A DNA stretch of 10,710 nt from Alphaproteobacteria bacterium. Its GTDB lineage: Bacteria; Pseudomonadota; Alphaproteobacteria; SHNJ01. Under the pieces are notes generated by a model, which saw nothing but the letters and a program-made list of their open reading frames with translations, ran no database searches and was not told the origin of the DNA. The first letter of the stretch is position 1. The number at the start of each line of letters is the position of its first letter. This document shows, piece by piece, positions 1 through 6,920 of this stretch. Where the stretch lies: positions 1-10,710 of the forward strand of contig CANGQU010000006.1 of the NCBI GenBank assembly GCA_947456345.1, in the 5' to 3' direction. The position numbers and the translations under genes were made by a program.

Positions 1-50
1 CTTGAAGCAACACCCCAAGATTTTTCTCAATCTCTCTCTACCCTGCCTCG

Positions 51-91
51 CGCTGGAAAAGGTTATACAACCTGTTCCAGCGGCTTTTTTT
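51..91 (+). terminator. Intrinsic terminator of a gene off the left edge
   Basis: The arms 51-64 and 69-82 are complementary at 13 of 14 positions around an ATAC loop. After GC, a run of seven T follows at 85-91. The T run is on the + strand only, so the terminator acts on rightward transcription entering from the left of the window. It faces the minus-strand gene at 141-860. No gene that it serves can be identified: frame 3 has a TGA at 3-5, while frame 1 stays open from the edge to a stop at 91-93. Confidence 0.75.
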
Positions 92-140
92 GAGGCCAAT
101 GGGCACTCACCGCCATCGGCCACCGCAAGGATGTCTATGA

Positions 141-860
141 CTAGGCCATCCCTCCGCGCTGGCGTACACCCATCGCCAATACGTGGCGCAAATCAACACC
201 CGGCGCGGCCGAGATTTTGAGGCCGTTTTTATCCAACAATTCTTGAAATTGCGCAGGTTGGATAAATAGGGGGTCAGAGGAGCCTTTTTTAATCTGATCG
301 CGAATTTCTCTGATACCCTTTTCACCGATAAGAATCTTGGCCATTTCCGCCGTGATAGGTATGTGATATTCTCTAAACCAAAATGATTTTCCTTCCCCCA
401 TTCGCGGCTCTTGAGACATGGTTAAATTAGCCTCGTCAACAACTGGACGGTTAGAGATTGTGAATTTGGCCAAGAAAGTTGGTTTGCCATCTTGATCAAT
501 TCCGGCACCAACGCCTAACCTAGTACCGTTTTTGAAGAAGTCCGGCTCGGCAACTGGCACAGCATTCAGGGTGCTAGAGGCACTGAGTTGTTGCTGCACA
601 ATTGGTGCTGATAAGTCAGTTACTGCATATCCAGCAATTGCTGCCCGATCTTTTTCTAAAGATGTAATTCTTGCTTGGCTTTTTTCAAAACCTTCTGCCC
701 TCCCCTTAGATTTACCAATTCCATATGCACCCGTCAGCAAAGCCGCTCCGGCCAACGTAGCGAGTAAAGTAACCGCCACTTTTTCCAAATTAATCCAATG
801 GGAGGGCTTAAACCCTGCGGCAGGGGCTGTTTCTAAACCAACGGGGCCAGGTGTTTGCAT
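141..860 (-). CDS. Single-pass membrane protein of unknown function
   Basis: I do not recognise this 239-residue protein. Residues about 1-26 are a short, proline-containing, probably cytoplasmic segment. Residues about 27-48 form one strongly hydrophobic alanine/leucine/glycine-rich membrane helix. A charged stretch follows (about 50-75, possibly a short coiled coil), then a mixed soluble domain of about 160 residues with no catalytic motif that I can name. The topology suggests an anchored protein with most of its mass on one side of the membrane. The start is supported by AGAGG five bases upstream (positions 866-870) and by a promoter just beyond it. The DNA is more AT-rich than the acyl-CoA synthetase and peptidase genes, and the gene lies between a terminator and a MITE-like element, so I infer it is an accessory gene. 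That it is a gene is likely; its function is unknown. Confidence 0.75.
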   Translation of the reverse strand: MQTPGPVGLETAPAAGFKPSHWINLEKVAVTLLATLAGAALLTGAYGIGKSKGRAEGFEKSQARITSLEKDRAAIAGYAVTDLSAPIVQQQLSASSTLNAVPVAEPDFFKNGTRLGVGAGIDQDGKPTFLAKFTISNRPVVDEANLTMSQEPRMGEGKSFWFREYHIPITAEMAKILIGEKGIREIRDQIKKGSSDPLFIQPAQFQELLDKNGLKISAAPGVDLRHVLAMGVRQRGGMA

Positions 861-886
861 GAAAACCTCTATATGTTGCTCGCACT

Positions 887-915
887 ATAGTATCTTATAA
901 AGATACTTTTTTCAA
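887..915 (-). promoter_or_regulatory. Sigma-70 promoter of the 239-residue protein gene
   Basis: Read on the minus strand, TTGAAA (915-910) is followed by a 17-base spacer and TACTAT (892-887). Each box is close to the TTGACA/TATAAT consensus and the spacing is ideal. Transcription should start near 880, giving a leader of about 20 bases that contains AGAGG before the ATG at 860. The -35 box lies only five bases from the edge of the repeat element at 921. Confidence 0.75.
889..907. promoter_or_regulatory. Palindromic operator candidate between -35 and -10
   Basis: AGTATCTT (889-896), ATA, AAGATACT (900-907) is a perfect 8+8 bp palindrome with a 3-bp centre. It fills the spacer of the promoter and reaches into the -10 box. 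A dimeric repressor bound here would block RNA polymerase. No regulator gene is visible in the window, so the binding protein is unknown. Confidence 0.6.
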
Positions 916-920
916 CTGCC

Positions 921-1094
921 TAGATAGTGTCGTCACGAGATCAACGAAGTTCCGCCAATTTCTTATTGTCATTCCCGCGCAAGCGGGAATCCAGAGCGAA
1001 ACAGCGTGGTGTCAGCCCCTGGATCCCCGCCTTCGCGGGGATGACACTGAGTTTTTTTAACCTTTTCTACTCGATCTCGTGACGACACTATCTA
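921..1094. mobile_element. MITE-like element, 20-bp TIRs, TA target duplication
   Basis: The ends 923-942 (GATAGTGTCGTCACGAGATC) and 1073-1092 are exact reverse complements. Each is flanked by TA (921-922 and 1093-1094), so the match can be read as 22 bp including the duplication. At about 170 bp there is no room for a transposase, so this is a non-autonomous element. A TA duplication is the signature of the IS630/Tc1-mariner group, and some IS5-family elements also duplicate TA; no parent is in the window. The core is a pair of GC-rich hairpins (968-1045). Taking out one TA and the element joins GCATCGCC-side coding sequence to the promoter region and leaves the acyl-CoA synthetase stop codon as TAG either way, so insertion did not alter that protein. 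Confidence 0.8.
968..1045. repeat. Paired hairpin repeat inside the MITE-like element
   Basis: Two units, 968-993 and 1020-1045, are inverted copies of each other matching at 22 of 26 positions. Each unit is itself a hairpin: TTCCCGC-GCAA-GCGGGAA in the left and ATCCCCGC-CTTC-GCGGGGAT in the right. The start GTCATTCCCGCG and the matching end GGATGAC belong to a type of dispersed palindrome that I recall from many proteobacterial genomes. There is no T run directly after either hairpin, so neither looks like an intrinsic terminator. Confidence 0.8.
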
Positions 1095-2828
1095 AAACAT
1101 CGCCTCGATGCGCTCATGAAATGCCGCTTTGATCTTGTGGCGGCGGATTTTCATGGATGGGGTCAGCATTTCATTTTCAATCGTAAATGGGTGGGTGATC
1201 ACGCTAAACCGCCGTACCCGTTCGGTGATCGACAGTTTTTTATTGGCGCGTTCGACCGCCAATTCCACGGCTTGATGATCATACCCGTCCGCCGCCACGA
1301 TCAGCGCCACAACGAACGCTTGCTTGTCGCCGAACACACAGGCCTGCTGAATTTCGGGTTCCAGCTGCAAATACCCCTCGATTTTTTGCGGCGACAATGT
1401 ATCGCCACCCGACAAGACGATAATATCTTTTTTCCGATCCGTAATGACAATATGCCCATCGCCATCGATATGGCCGATATCGCCGGTATGCACCCAACCA
1501 TCGCGCAATGCCGTTGCCGTCGCTTCGGGATTTTGCCAATAGCCCAACATGGTCAATTCGCCGCGCACCAAAATTTCGCCATCGCTGGCGATGCGCACCT
1601 CGGTCGCAGTCATGGGCGCGCCGACGGTGCGGATTTTATTTTTTTGCGGCGAATTACACGACACAATCGGCCCGGTTTCGGTTTGCCCGTAACCTTGGAG
1701 AATATTCATCCCCAGCGCCTGAAAGAAAATACCGATTTCATAATTGAGCGGCGCGCCGCCCGACACCATCGCCTTGAGCCTGCCGCCGAATCGCGCCTGT
1801 GCCTTGCGCCGCACCAAGAGGGTCAATAGCGCGTTCCACACCCGCCGCTTGGGCGTCATCCGCTCGGGATTCTCGTATGCGATGCGGCCCATGCGCAACG
1901 CTTCGGCAAACAACCATTGTTTCAATTTGCTTTGGCGTTTCAGCCCGCCGCTGATGCGGCCATATAGTGTTTCGTACAAACGCGGCACGGCCGTCATGAT
2001 CGTGGGGCGCACATCCGCCATGTATTGCGCCAATTTATCGGCCGATTCGACATAATAAATTTGTGCACCAATCGATACGGGGAACATCTGCCCCGCCGAA
2101 TGTTCATACGCATGCGATAGGGGCAGGAACGATAAAAACACCTCATCGCCCAGGCCAAAACTTTGTAATAAATCATGCGCCCCGCGCGCGTTATGCAGTA
2201 ATGCGCCATGCGATTGCATCACGCCTTTGGGCTGCCCGCCCGTGCCAGAAGTATAAATCAAACACGCCACATCGGCGCGTTTGATGGCGCGCGCGATCCC
2301 CACAACGTCCAGCTGATTTTGCCGCCCGATTGTCAATGCCTCGGCCCAATGATGTGCGGGCATGCCGTTTGTCACCGATTCCATCATAATCATCGGCAAG
2401 GCCTGGGCCGACGTGGGTGTGTTTTGCCGCCAACCGCCCAACACTTTTTCGGCTAATGCCGGCGTTGATACAATTGCCGCCCGCGCCCCGGAATTGGCTA
2501 ATAAATAGGCAAAGTCATGCACCGTATTGGTGGTATACGCGGGCACGGTAATCAACCCCGCGCTCATAATCGCAAAATCGGCGATCAAAAATTCGGGGCG
2601 GTTTTCGGACACCAACAACACCCGCTCCCCCGCATGCAAGCCCAGCGCCCGCAGGGCAGAAGCCAATTCGCGCACCTGGCCCGCCACAGCGGCCCAGTTA
2701 GTTCCTTGCCAACCCGATGGGCTGCGCCGCCACAAAAACGGCTTTTGCCCCATACGCTCGGCCTGGTGCCAGAACATGGCTGGCAGGTTTTGATATGACA
2801 GGTAGGATTCGGATGTTACGGAATGCAT
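1092..2828 (-). CDS. Long-chain acyl-CoA synthetase (AMP-forming)
   Basis: This 578-residue enzyme of the ANL adenylate-forming superfamily should activate long-chain fatty acids to acyl-CoA through an acyl-adenylate, using ATP and CoA. Visible motifs are the phosphate loop YTSGTGGQPKG (192-202), LPLSHAYEH (235-243), GYGQTE (379-384), TGD (448-450), DRKKD (464-468) and the C-terminal TPSMK with the probable catalytic lysine K560. The long insert around 290-345 and the overall length fit the FadD15/FAA-type long-chain group better than acetyl-CoA synthetases. The phosphate loop has G197 where T is usual (SGTTG), a mild departure. CAGG lies five bases before the ATG. The stop codon TAG uses the last base pair of the adjacent MITE-like element and its TA duplication, but the C-terminus IEAMF looks complete. 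The gene is divergent from pepF, with 75 bp between the two starts. Chain-length preference cannot be read from sequence. Confidence 0.93.
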   Translation of the reverse strand: MHSVTSESYLSYQNLPAMFWHQAERMGQKPFLWRRSPSGWQGTNWAAVAGQVRELASALRALGLHAGERVLLVSENRPEFLIADFAIMSAGLITVPAYTTNTVHDFAYLLANSGARAAIVSTPALAEKVLGGWRQNTPTSAQALPMIMMESVTNGMPAHHWAEALTIGRQNQLDVVGIARAIKRADVACLIYTSGTGGQPKGVMQSHGALLHNARGAHDLLQSFGLGDEVFLSFLPLSHAYEHSAGQMFPVSIGAQIYYVESADKLAQYMADVRPTIMTAVPRLYETLYGRISGGLKRQSKLKQWLFAEALRMGRIAYENPERMTPKRRVWNALLTLLVRRKAQARFGGRLKAMVSGGAPLNYEIGIFFQALGMNILQGYGQTETGPIVSCNSPQKNKIRTVGAPMTATEVRIASDGEILVRGELTMLGYWQNPEATATALRDGWVHTGDIGHIDGDGHIVITDRKKDIIVLSGGDTLSPQKIEGYLQLEPEIQQACVFGDKQAFVVALIVAADGYDHQAVELAVERANKKLSITERVRRFSVITHPFTIENEMLTPSMKIRRHKIKAAFHERIEAMF

Positions 2829-2903
2829 GGATGCCTGCTTTAAAATGCGCGGATTTGGGTTATATAACTAGAACGCAACTTAAAACCTAACTCGGAATAC
2901 AAA
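2829..2903. promoter_or_regulatory. Divergent promoter region
   Basis: These 75 bp separate the start codons of the acyl-CoA synthetase (leftward) and the M3 peptidase (rightward), so promoters for both must lie here or just inside the genes. An AT-rich 10-bp palindrome, GTTATATAAC (2859-2868), contains TATAAC-like -10 candidates on both strands. No good -35 box lies at the right distance on either strand, so I do not assign individual promoters. Confidence 0.35.
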
Positions 2904-4703
2904 ATGGCACAACCGCAAACCGAATCCCCCGCCAACGCCGCACTTGGCACCTTGCCCGCCTGGAACCTGGGCGATTTATATGCTGGCCAAGACGATCCGC
3001 AATTGGCCAAAGATTTTGTCAAGGCCGAGGCCGAGGCCGAAGCCATCGCCCGCGATTATCAAGATAAATTATCAGCCCTGAGCGGGGCGGAGCTAGCCCG
3101 CGCCATCGCGCGCTACGAGGCCAATGATGAAACCCTAGGGAAAATCATGTCCTTTGCTCAATTATTGTATTCCGGCAATCAGAGCGATGCGGCCCTGGCC
3201 CGGTTTTACCAATCCTGTCAGGAACGGATGACCCTGATCTCGACCAAGACATTGTTTTTTACCCTGGAAATCAACCGCATCGACGATGCCGCTTTTGCGC
3301 GCCAACTGGCGGATCCGGCATTGCAAAAATACGCGCCCTGGCTGCGCGATTTGCGCATCTACAAACCCTATCAATTATCCGACGAATTGGAAAAATTATT
3401 GCATGAAAAACGCCTGACCGGCAAATCCGCCTGGCACCGGCTATTTGATGAAACTTTGGCCGATCTGCGCTTTCCCTTGGATGGCAAGGATCTGACCGAG
3501 GCTGAAATTTTAAACCTGATGGTCAACAAAGACCGCACCGTGCGCGCCAAAGCCGCCGGTGTATTTGCCAAAGTGTTGAACGATAACCGCCGCCTATTCG
3601 CATTTATCACCAACACCCTGGCCAAAGACAAAGACATTGAAGATAATTGGCGCGGTTTTAAACAGCCGATCAGCAGCCGCAACCTATCCAATTTGGTCGA
3701 GGACGAGGTGGTGGACGCATTGCTATCCGCCGTCAAAGCCAGCTACCCCAAATTGTCGCATCGGTATTACCGGATCAAAGCCAAATGGCTGGGCATGGAT
3801 AAAATGGCGTACTATGACCGCAACGCCCCCCTGCCCGCCGCCCAGGATAATGTGATCCCCTGGGCCGAAGCGCGGCAAATGGTGGAATCGTCCTACCGCC
3901 AATTTTCCCCCGAACTGGGCAATATCGTCCAAGGGTTTTTCGACAAAAACTGGATCGACGCCCCGGCTCGGCCCGGCAAGGCCAGCGGCGCATTCGCGCA
4001 TCCGACCGTGCCCTCGGCCCATCCGTATATATTGATGAATTATCAAGGCAAAAAACGCGATGTGATGACCCTGGCGCATGAATTGGGCCATGGCGTGCAT
4101 CAAGTTCTGGCCGGCCAAGCGCAAGGGCATTTTTTATCCGACACGCCGCTGACCTTGGCCGAGACCGCCTCGGTGTTCGGCGAAATGCTGACATTCCAAA
4201 ATTTGCTGAAAAACGAGACCGATCCTGCCGCACGCAAAATTTTATTGGCTGGCAAGGTCGAGGATATGTTGAACACCGTCGTGCGCCAAATCGCGTTTTG
4301 CGAATTCGAACGCGCCGTGCATGCCGAGCGCAAAAATGGCGAGTTATCGGCGGAACGCTTGGGCGAAATCTGGATGACGGTGCAACGCGAATCCTTGGGC
4401 GATGCGTTCGACTTTGCGCCGGAATACAATATGTTCTGGGCCTATATCCCGCACTTCATCCACACGCCGTTTTATGTCTATGCCTATGCGTTTGGCGATT
4501 GCTTGGTGAATTCATTGTATGCGGTGTATCAAAAATCTGCGCCCGGCTTTGCCGAAAAATATTTAGAGCTATTGAAATCCGGCGGCAGCAAACGGCACAA
4601 GGAATTGCTGGCACCCTTTGGCCTCGATGCCAGCCAGCCCGACTTCTGGCACCAAGGGTTGAATATGCTGTCTGGCTTTATTGATGAGTTGGAGCGCTTG
4701 TAG
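2904..4703 (+). CDS. pepF: Oligoendopeptidase F, M3 metallopeptidase
   Basis: This 599-residue cytoplasmic zinc peptidase is of the pepF/M3 family (TIGR02290 type). Such enzymes cut short peptides inside the cell and so recycle peptide fragments. The zinc site is clear: HELGH at 392-396 supplies both histidine ligands and the catalytic glutamate E393, and E420 in AETASVFGE is the expected third ligand. HTPFYVYAYAFG (520-531) is the conserved C-terminal segment that carries substrate-binding histidine and tyrosine residues. The helical N-terminal M3_N-type region comes before the catalytic domain (about 205-585). There is no signal peptide. Length is normal for the family, which makes it an intact gene. 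The ATG at 2904 has GGAA about eight bases upstream. The next gene, a kinase, follows in the same direction after an 83-bp spacer filled by a heptad repeat, so the two may be co-transcribed; any functional link is only inferred. Confidence 0.95.
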   Translation: MAQPQTESPANAALGTLPAWNLGDLYAGQDDPQLAKDFVKAEAEAEAIARDYQDKLSALSGAELARAIARYEANDETLGKIMSFAQLLYSGNQSDAALARFYQSCQERMTLISTKTLFFTLEINRIDDAAFARQLADPALQKYAPWLRDLRIYKPYQLSDELEKLLHEKRLTGKSAWHRLFDETLADLRFPLDGKDLTEAEILNLMVNKDRTVRAKAAGVFAKVLNDNRRLFAFITNTLAKDKDIEDNWRGFKQPISSRNLSNLVEDEVVDALLSAVKASYPKLSHRYYRIKAKWLGMDKMAYYDRNAPLPAAQDNVIPWAEARQMVESSYRQFSPELGNIVQGFFDKNWIDAPARPGKASGAFAHPTVPSAHPYILMNYQGKKRDVMTLAHELGHGVHQVLAGQAQGHFLSDTPLTLAETASVFGEMLTFQNLLKNETDPAARKILLAGKVEDMLNTVVRQIAFCEFERAVHAERKNGELSAERLGEIWMTVQRESLGDAFDFAPEYNMFWAYIPHFIHTPFYVYAYAFGDCLVNSLYAVYQKSAPGFAEKYLELLKSGGSKRHKELLAPFGLDASQPDFWHQGLNMLSGFIDELERL

Positions 4704-4705
4704 GT

Positions 4706-4778
4706 TTTAGTTGTTAGCTGTTAGCTGTTAGGTTTTAGGTGTCAATTTTTCTGACACCCGATACCTGACACCTATAAC
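4706..4778. repeat. Heptad array, GTNNNNN units then NNNNNAC units
   Basis: The spacer reads in exact 7-bp steps. The left run is TTTAGTT, GTTAGCT, GTTAGCT, GTTAGGT, TTTAGGT, GTCAATT (4706-4747). After TTT comes the inverted run CTGACAC, CCGATAC, CTGACAC, CTATAAC (4751-4778). Four of the six left units begin with GT and all four right units end with AC. It starts two bases after the pepF stop codon and ends next to the GAGG Shine-Dalgarno of the following gene. TAGGTGTCA (4736-4744) can pair with TGACACCTA (4766-4774), and GGTGTCA (4738-4744) alternatively with TGACACC (4752-4758), so RNA hairpins are possible. Confidence 0.7.
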
Positions 4779-4786
4779 GAGGTCTC

Positions 4787-6124
4787 GTGAGTAAACGCCA
4801 AGAAAAATCCACCATCCTCAAACGTGCCAAACGCTATGGTGCGGTGGGGGGGAAATTATCCGGTGTTGTGGCCAAGGCCGCAACCCAACGCCTGCTGGGT
4901 ATTGCCGTCGATCAATCGACCGAAGCTAAGGCGTTGCGCGCAGCGCTGGGCGGCCTGAAAGGGCCATTGTTAAAAATCGCGCAAATTCTGGGCACTATTC
5001 CCGACGCCCTGCCCGAACAATACGTCCAGGAGCTGCGGCAACTGCAATCCAATGCGCCCAGCATGGGTTGGGTGTTCGTCAAACGGCGGATGCAGGGGGA
5101 ATTGGGCCCGGACTGGCAAACCCAATTCCGCGAATTCGGCCAGGTGGCGGCGCACGCCGCATCCTTGGGCCAGGTGCATCGCGCCATCACCAAAACCGGC
5201 GATGACGTGGCGTGCAAATTGCAATACCCCGACATGCAATCCGCCGTCGATGCCGATTTGCAGCAATTAAAAATCATCCTGGGCATTTACAAAAATATCC
5301 ATGGCGGCGTGGATACGGCCGATGTCTATGCCGAGGTCACCGACCGCCTGCGCGAAGAATTGGATTACACGCGCGAAGCGAAACACATGGCGTTGTTCGC
5401 CCATATGCTACGGGACGAGGCGATGGTGCATATCCCGAAATTCTACCCTGATTTGTCCACCCCGCGCCTGTTGACGATGCAATGGCTGGACGGCAAGCGG
5501 GTATTGGATTTCAAGGATGCCAAACAATCCGTGCGCGACACCATCGCACGCAACATGTTCCGCGCCTGGTATGTGCCGTTTTATCATTACGGCGTGATCC
5601 ACGGCGACCCGCATTTGGGGAATTATACCCTGCGCGATGATTTATCGGTCAATTTATTGGATTATGGCTGTGTGCGCGTTTTCCCCAGCACCTTTGTCAA
5701 AGGGGTGTTGGATTTGTATCTGGCCATCCGCGACGACAAACCCGATTTGGCCGTGGCAGCGTATCAGGCCTGGGGGTTCAAGAATCTAACCAAGGAATTG
5801 ATCGCAGTGTTAAATTTATGGGCGCGGTTTTTATATGGGCCGATTTTACAGGATAAGGTCGTGGACATCGCCGAACACAATGCGGGCAAAGCCGGTCAAG
5901 TCGTGGCGCAACGCGTGCATGCCGAATTGAAACGCATTGGCGGCGTGCGTCCGCCGCGCGAATTCGTGTTTATGGACCGGGCCGCCGTGGGCCTGGGATC
6001 GGTGTTTATCCATTTACGGTCCAAATTAAATTGGCACCAAATGTTCGGTGAGCTCAACGCCCAATTCGATGCCCAAAAACTGGCCAAAGCGCAGGGCGCG
6101 GCGTTAAAGACGGTGGGGTTATAG
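4787..6124 (+). CDS. ABC1/ADCK (UbiB-like) atypical kinase
   Basis: This 445-residue protein is of the ABC1/ADCK/UbiB family of atypical kinases, whose characterised members support ubiquinone biosynthesis and act as ATPases or kinases. All main motifs are visible: a KxGQ-like motif KIAQ (63-66), the alanine-rich loop AHAASLGQVHRA (122-133), the ATP-binding lysine K144 in VACKLQYP, ELDYTREA with E191 (191-198), the catalytic HGDPHLGN (272-279) and DYG in place of DFG (292-294). Two departures stand out. The glycine of KxGQ is alanine (A65), and the C-terminus lacks the hydrophobic membrane helices of canonical UbiB, so it is probably soluble or peripheral and is better called ADCK-like than ubiB. 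The start is GTG, four bases after GAGG (4779-4782), giving MSKRQEK; the N-terminus is lysine/arginine-rich. It follows pepF across a heptad-repeat spacer. The substrate is unknown. Confidence 0.9.
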   Translation: MSKRQEKSTILKRAKRYGAVGGKLSGVVAKAATQRLLGIAVDQSTEAKALRAALGGLKGPLLKIAQILGTIPDALPEQYVQELRQLQSNAPSMGWVFVKRRMQGELGPDWQTQFREFGQVAAHAASLGQVHRAITKTGDDVACKLQYPDMQSAVDADLQQLKIILGIYKNIHGGVDTADVYAEVTDRLREELDYTREAKHMALFAHMLRDEAMVHIPKFYPDLSTPRLLTMQWLDGKRVLDFKDAKQSVRDTIARNMFRAWYVPFYHYGVIHGDPHLGNYTLRDDLSVNLLDYGCVRVFPSTFVKGVLDLYLAIRDDKPDLAVAAYQAWGFKNLTKELIAVLNLWARFLYGPILQDKVVDIAEHNAGKAGQVVAQRVHAELKRIGGVRPPREFVFMDRAAVGLGSVFIHLRSKLNWHQMFGELNAQFDAQKLAKAQGAALKTVGL

Positions 6125-6143
6125 AGATGTGGTTATCTTTCGA

Positions 6144-6166
6144 TAAGATTTTTCTCATAAATCTTA
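6144..6166. repeat. AT-rich inverted repeat downstream of the kinase gene
   Basis: TAAGATTT (6144-6151) and AAATCTTA (6159-6166) are perfect 8-bp inverted arms around a 7-base loop. An overlapping, mutually exclusive hairpin TTATC-TTTC-GATAA lies at 6133-6146. The hairpin begins about 20 bp after the kinase stop codon and has no strong T run after it, so it is at best a weak terminator. It lies at the border between GC-richer DNA and the AT-rich gene that follows. Confidence 0.45.
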
Positions 6167-6225
6167 CCGAGATGAACAGATGGGGAATTTTTAAGCTCAA
6201 CATAACATATTTCTGAGAATAGAGC

Positions 6226-6897
6226 ATGAATAATCATACAAAGTTGATTCAGTTCAAAAATCTAGAAAATAATCAGTCCGCAATTACGGTCATAAGGCTG
6301 ATGATGCTTTGTAATGATTTACAGTGTGCTAATGAGGGATTGAAAAAATCAAAGAACAGTGAATTCAAGTCGAAAGCCGCTGGAATGTATTTTGTTCGTA
6401 TTCAGATAGCGCATTTAAATGAGGGTATCGATATTTTTGAGAAAATAGCAACGGATAATGAATTAATTAATTTGCTTATTCACTGCGATGATGAAACCAA
6501 AAAATCTTTTGATTATGTAAAAGAAAATATACCGAAAGTTAAAAAATATACTGCGCAGATTCGAAACAATATTGTTTTTCATTACAACGATAATGAAAAA
6601 AGAATAAAAGAAGCGATATCAAATATCTTGCGGGAGGAACCAAACAAAACAGGAAATGTAATCAAAGGAAACCATGCACATTTATGGCACTTTGAAGTTG
6701 CTGACCAAATTGTCGATAACATAGTTGTAGAGGAAATATTTGATATCAAGACATCAGGTAAAAAACGGCTTGAAGAAAGTGATAGAAAAATGCAAGAAAT
6801 TCATGAACTATTAGTCCGTTACATGGATTTCGCCGGAGAGTTTATATGCTTATTTTTTGAAAGAATGCCAAACCCACCTATAGTGAAATGCATATAA
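6226..6897 (+). CDS. AT-rich orphan with a HEPN-like RNxxxxH motif
   Basis: I do not recognise this 223-residue protein as a named family. It is predicted to be almost entirely helical and rich in lysine, glutamate, asparagine and isoleucine, with no signal peptide or clear membrane helix. The segment QIRNNIVFHYND contains R113-N114-x4-H119, which fits the Rx4-6H active-site pattern of HEPN domains, with the usual polar residue after the arginine and helices on both sides. HEPN proteins are commonly RNases in toxin-antitoxin, abortive-infection and other defence systems. No nucleotidyltransferase (MNT) antitoxin or other partner is adjacent. Roughly two thirds of its bases are A or T by eye, unlike the neighbours, which suggests recent acquisition. 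The ATG has a GAGAA about six bases upstream, a weak ribosome site. The gene is very likely real; the HEPN reading is a motif-level inference. Confidence 0.7.
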   Translation: MNNHTKLIQFKNLENNQSAITVIRLMMLCNDLQCANEGLKKSKNSEFKSKAAGMYFVRIQIAHLNEGIDIFEKIATDNELINLLIHCDDETKKSFDYVKENIPKVKKYTAQIRNNIVFHYNDNEKRIKEAISNILREEPNKTGNVIKGNHAHLWHFEVADQIVDNIVVEEIFDIKTSGKKRLEESDRKMQEIHELLVRYMDFAGEFICLFFERMPNPPIVKCI

Positions 6898-6920
6898 AAC
6901 TTTACACCATAAATAATATT

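Noticed and set aside
1..93. Frame 1 open from the left edge to TGA at 91-93, possibly the end of an upstream gene
   Set aside because: Its end would lie inside the terminator's T run; a gene ending at the TGA at 3-5, before the hairpin, is just as possible. It cannot be decided from this window.
2..220. + strand open frame from a TTG at 2
   Set aside because: It runs through the terminator hairpin at 51-91 and overlaps the end of the better-supported minus-strand gene; the composition is not protein-like.
968..1045. CRISPR-like or terminator reading of the GC-rich hairpins
   Set aside because: The two copies are inverted, not direct, there are only two, and no T run follows; they fit a dispersed palindrome within a MITE.
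1116..1829. Long + strand open frame opposite the acyl-CoA synthetase
   Set aside because: It is an antisense shadow of a gene with full ANL motifs; the translation is rich in histidine and arginine with no domain.
2859..2900. Possible third heptad array of ...AAC units between the divergent genes
   Set aside because: The AC dinucleotides occur at irregular steps (5 to 9 bp), not every 7 bp, and no GT run precedes them.
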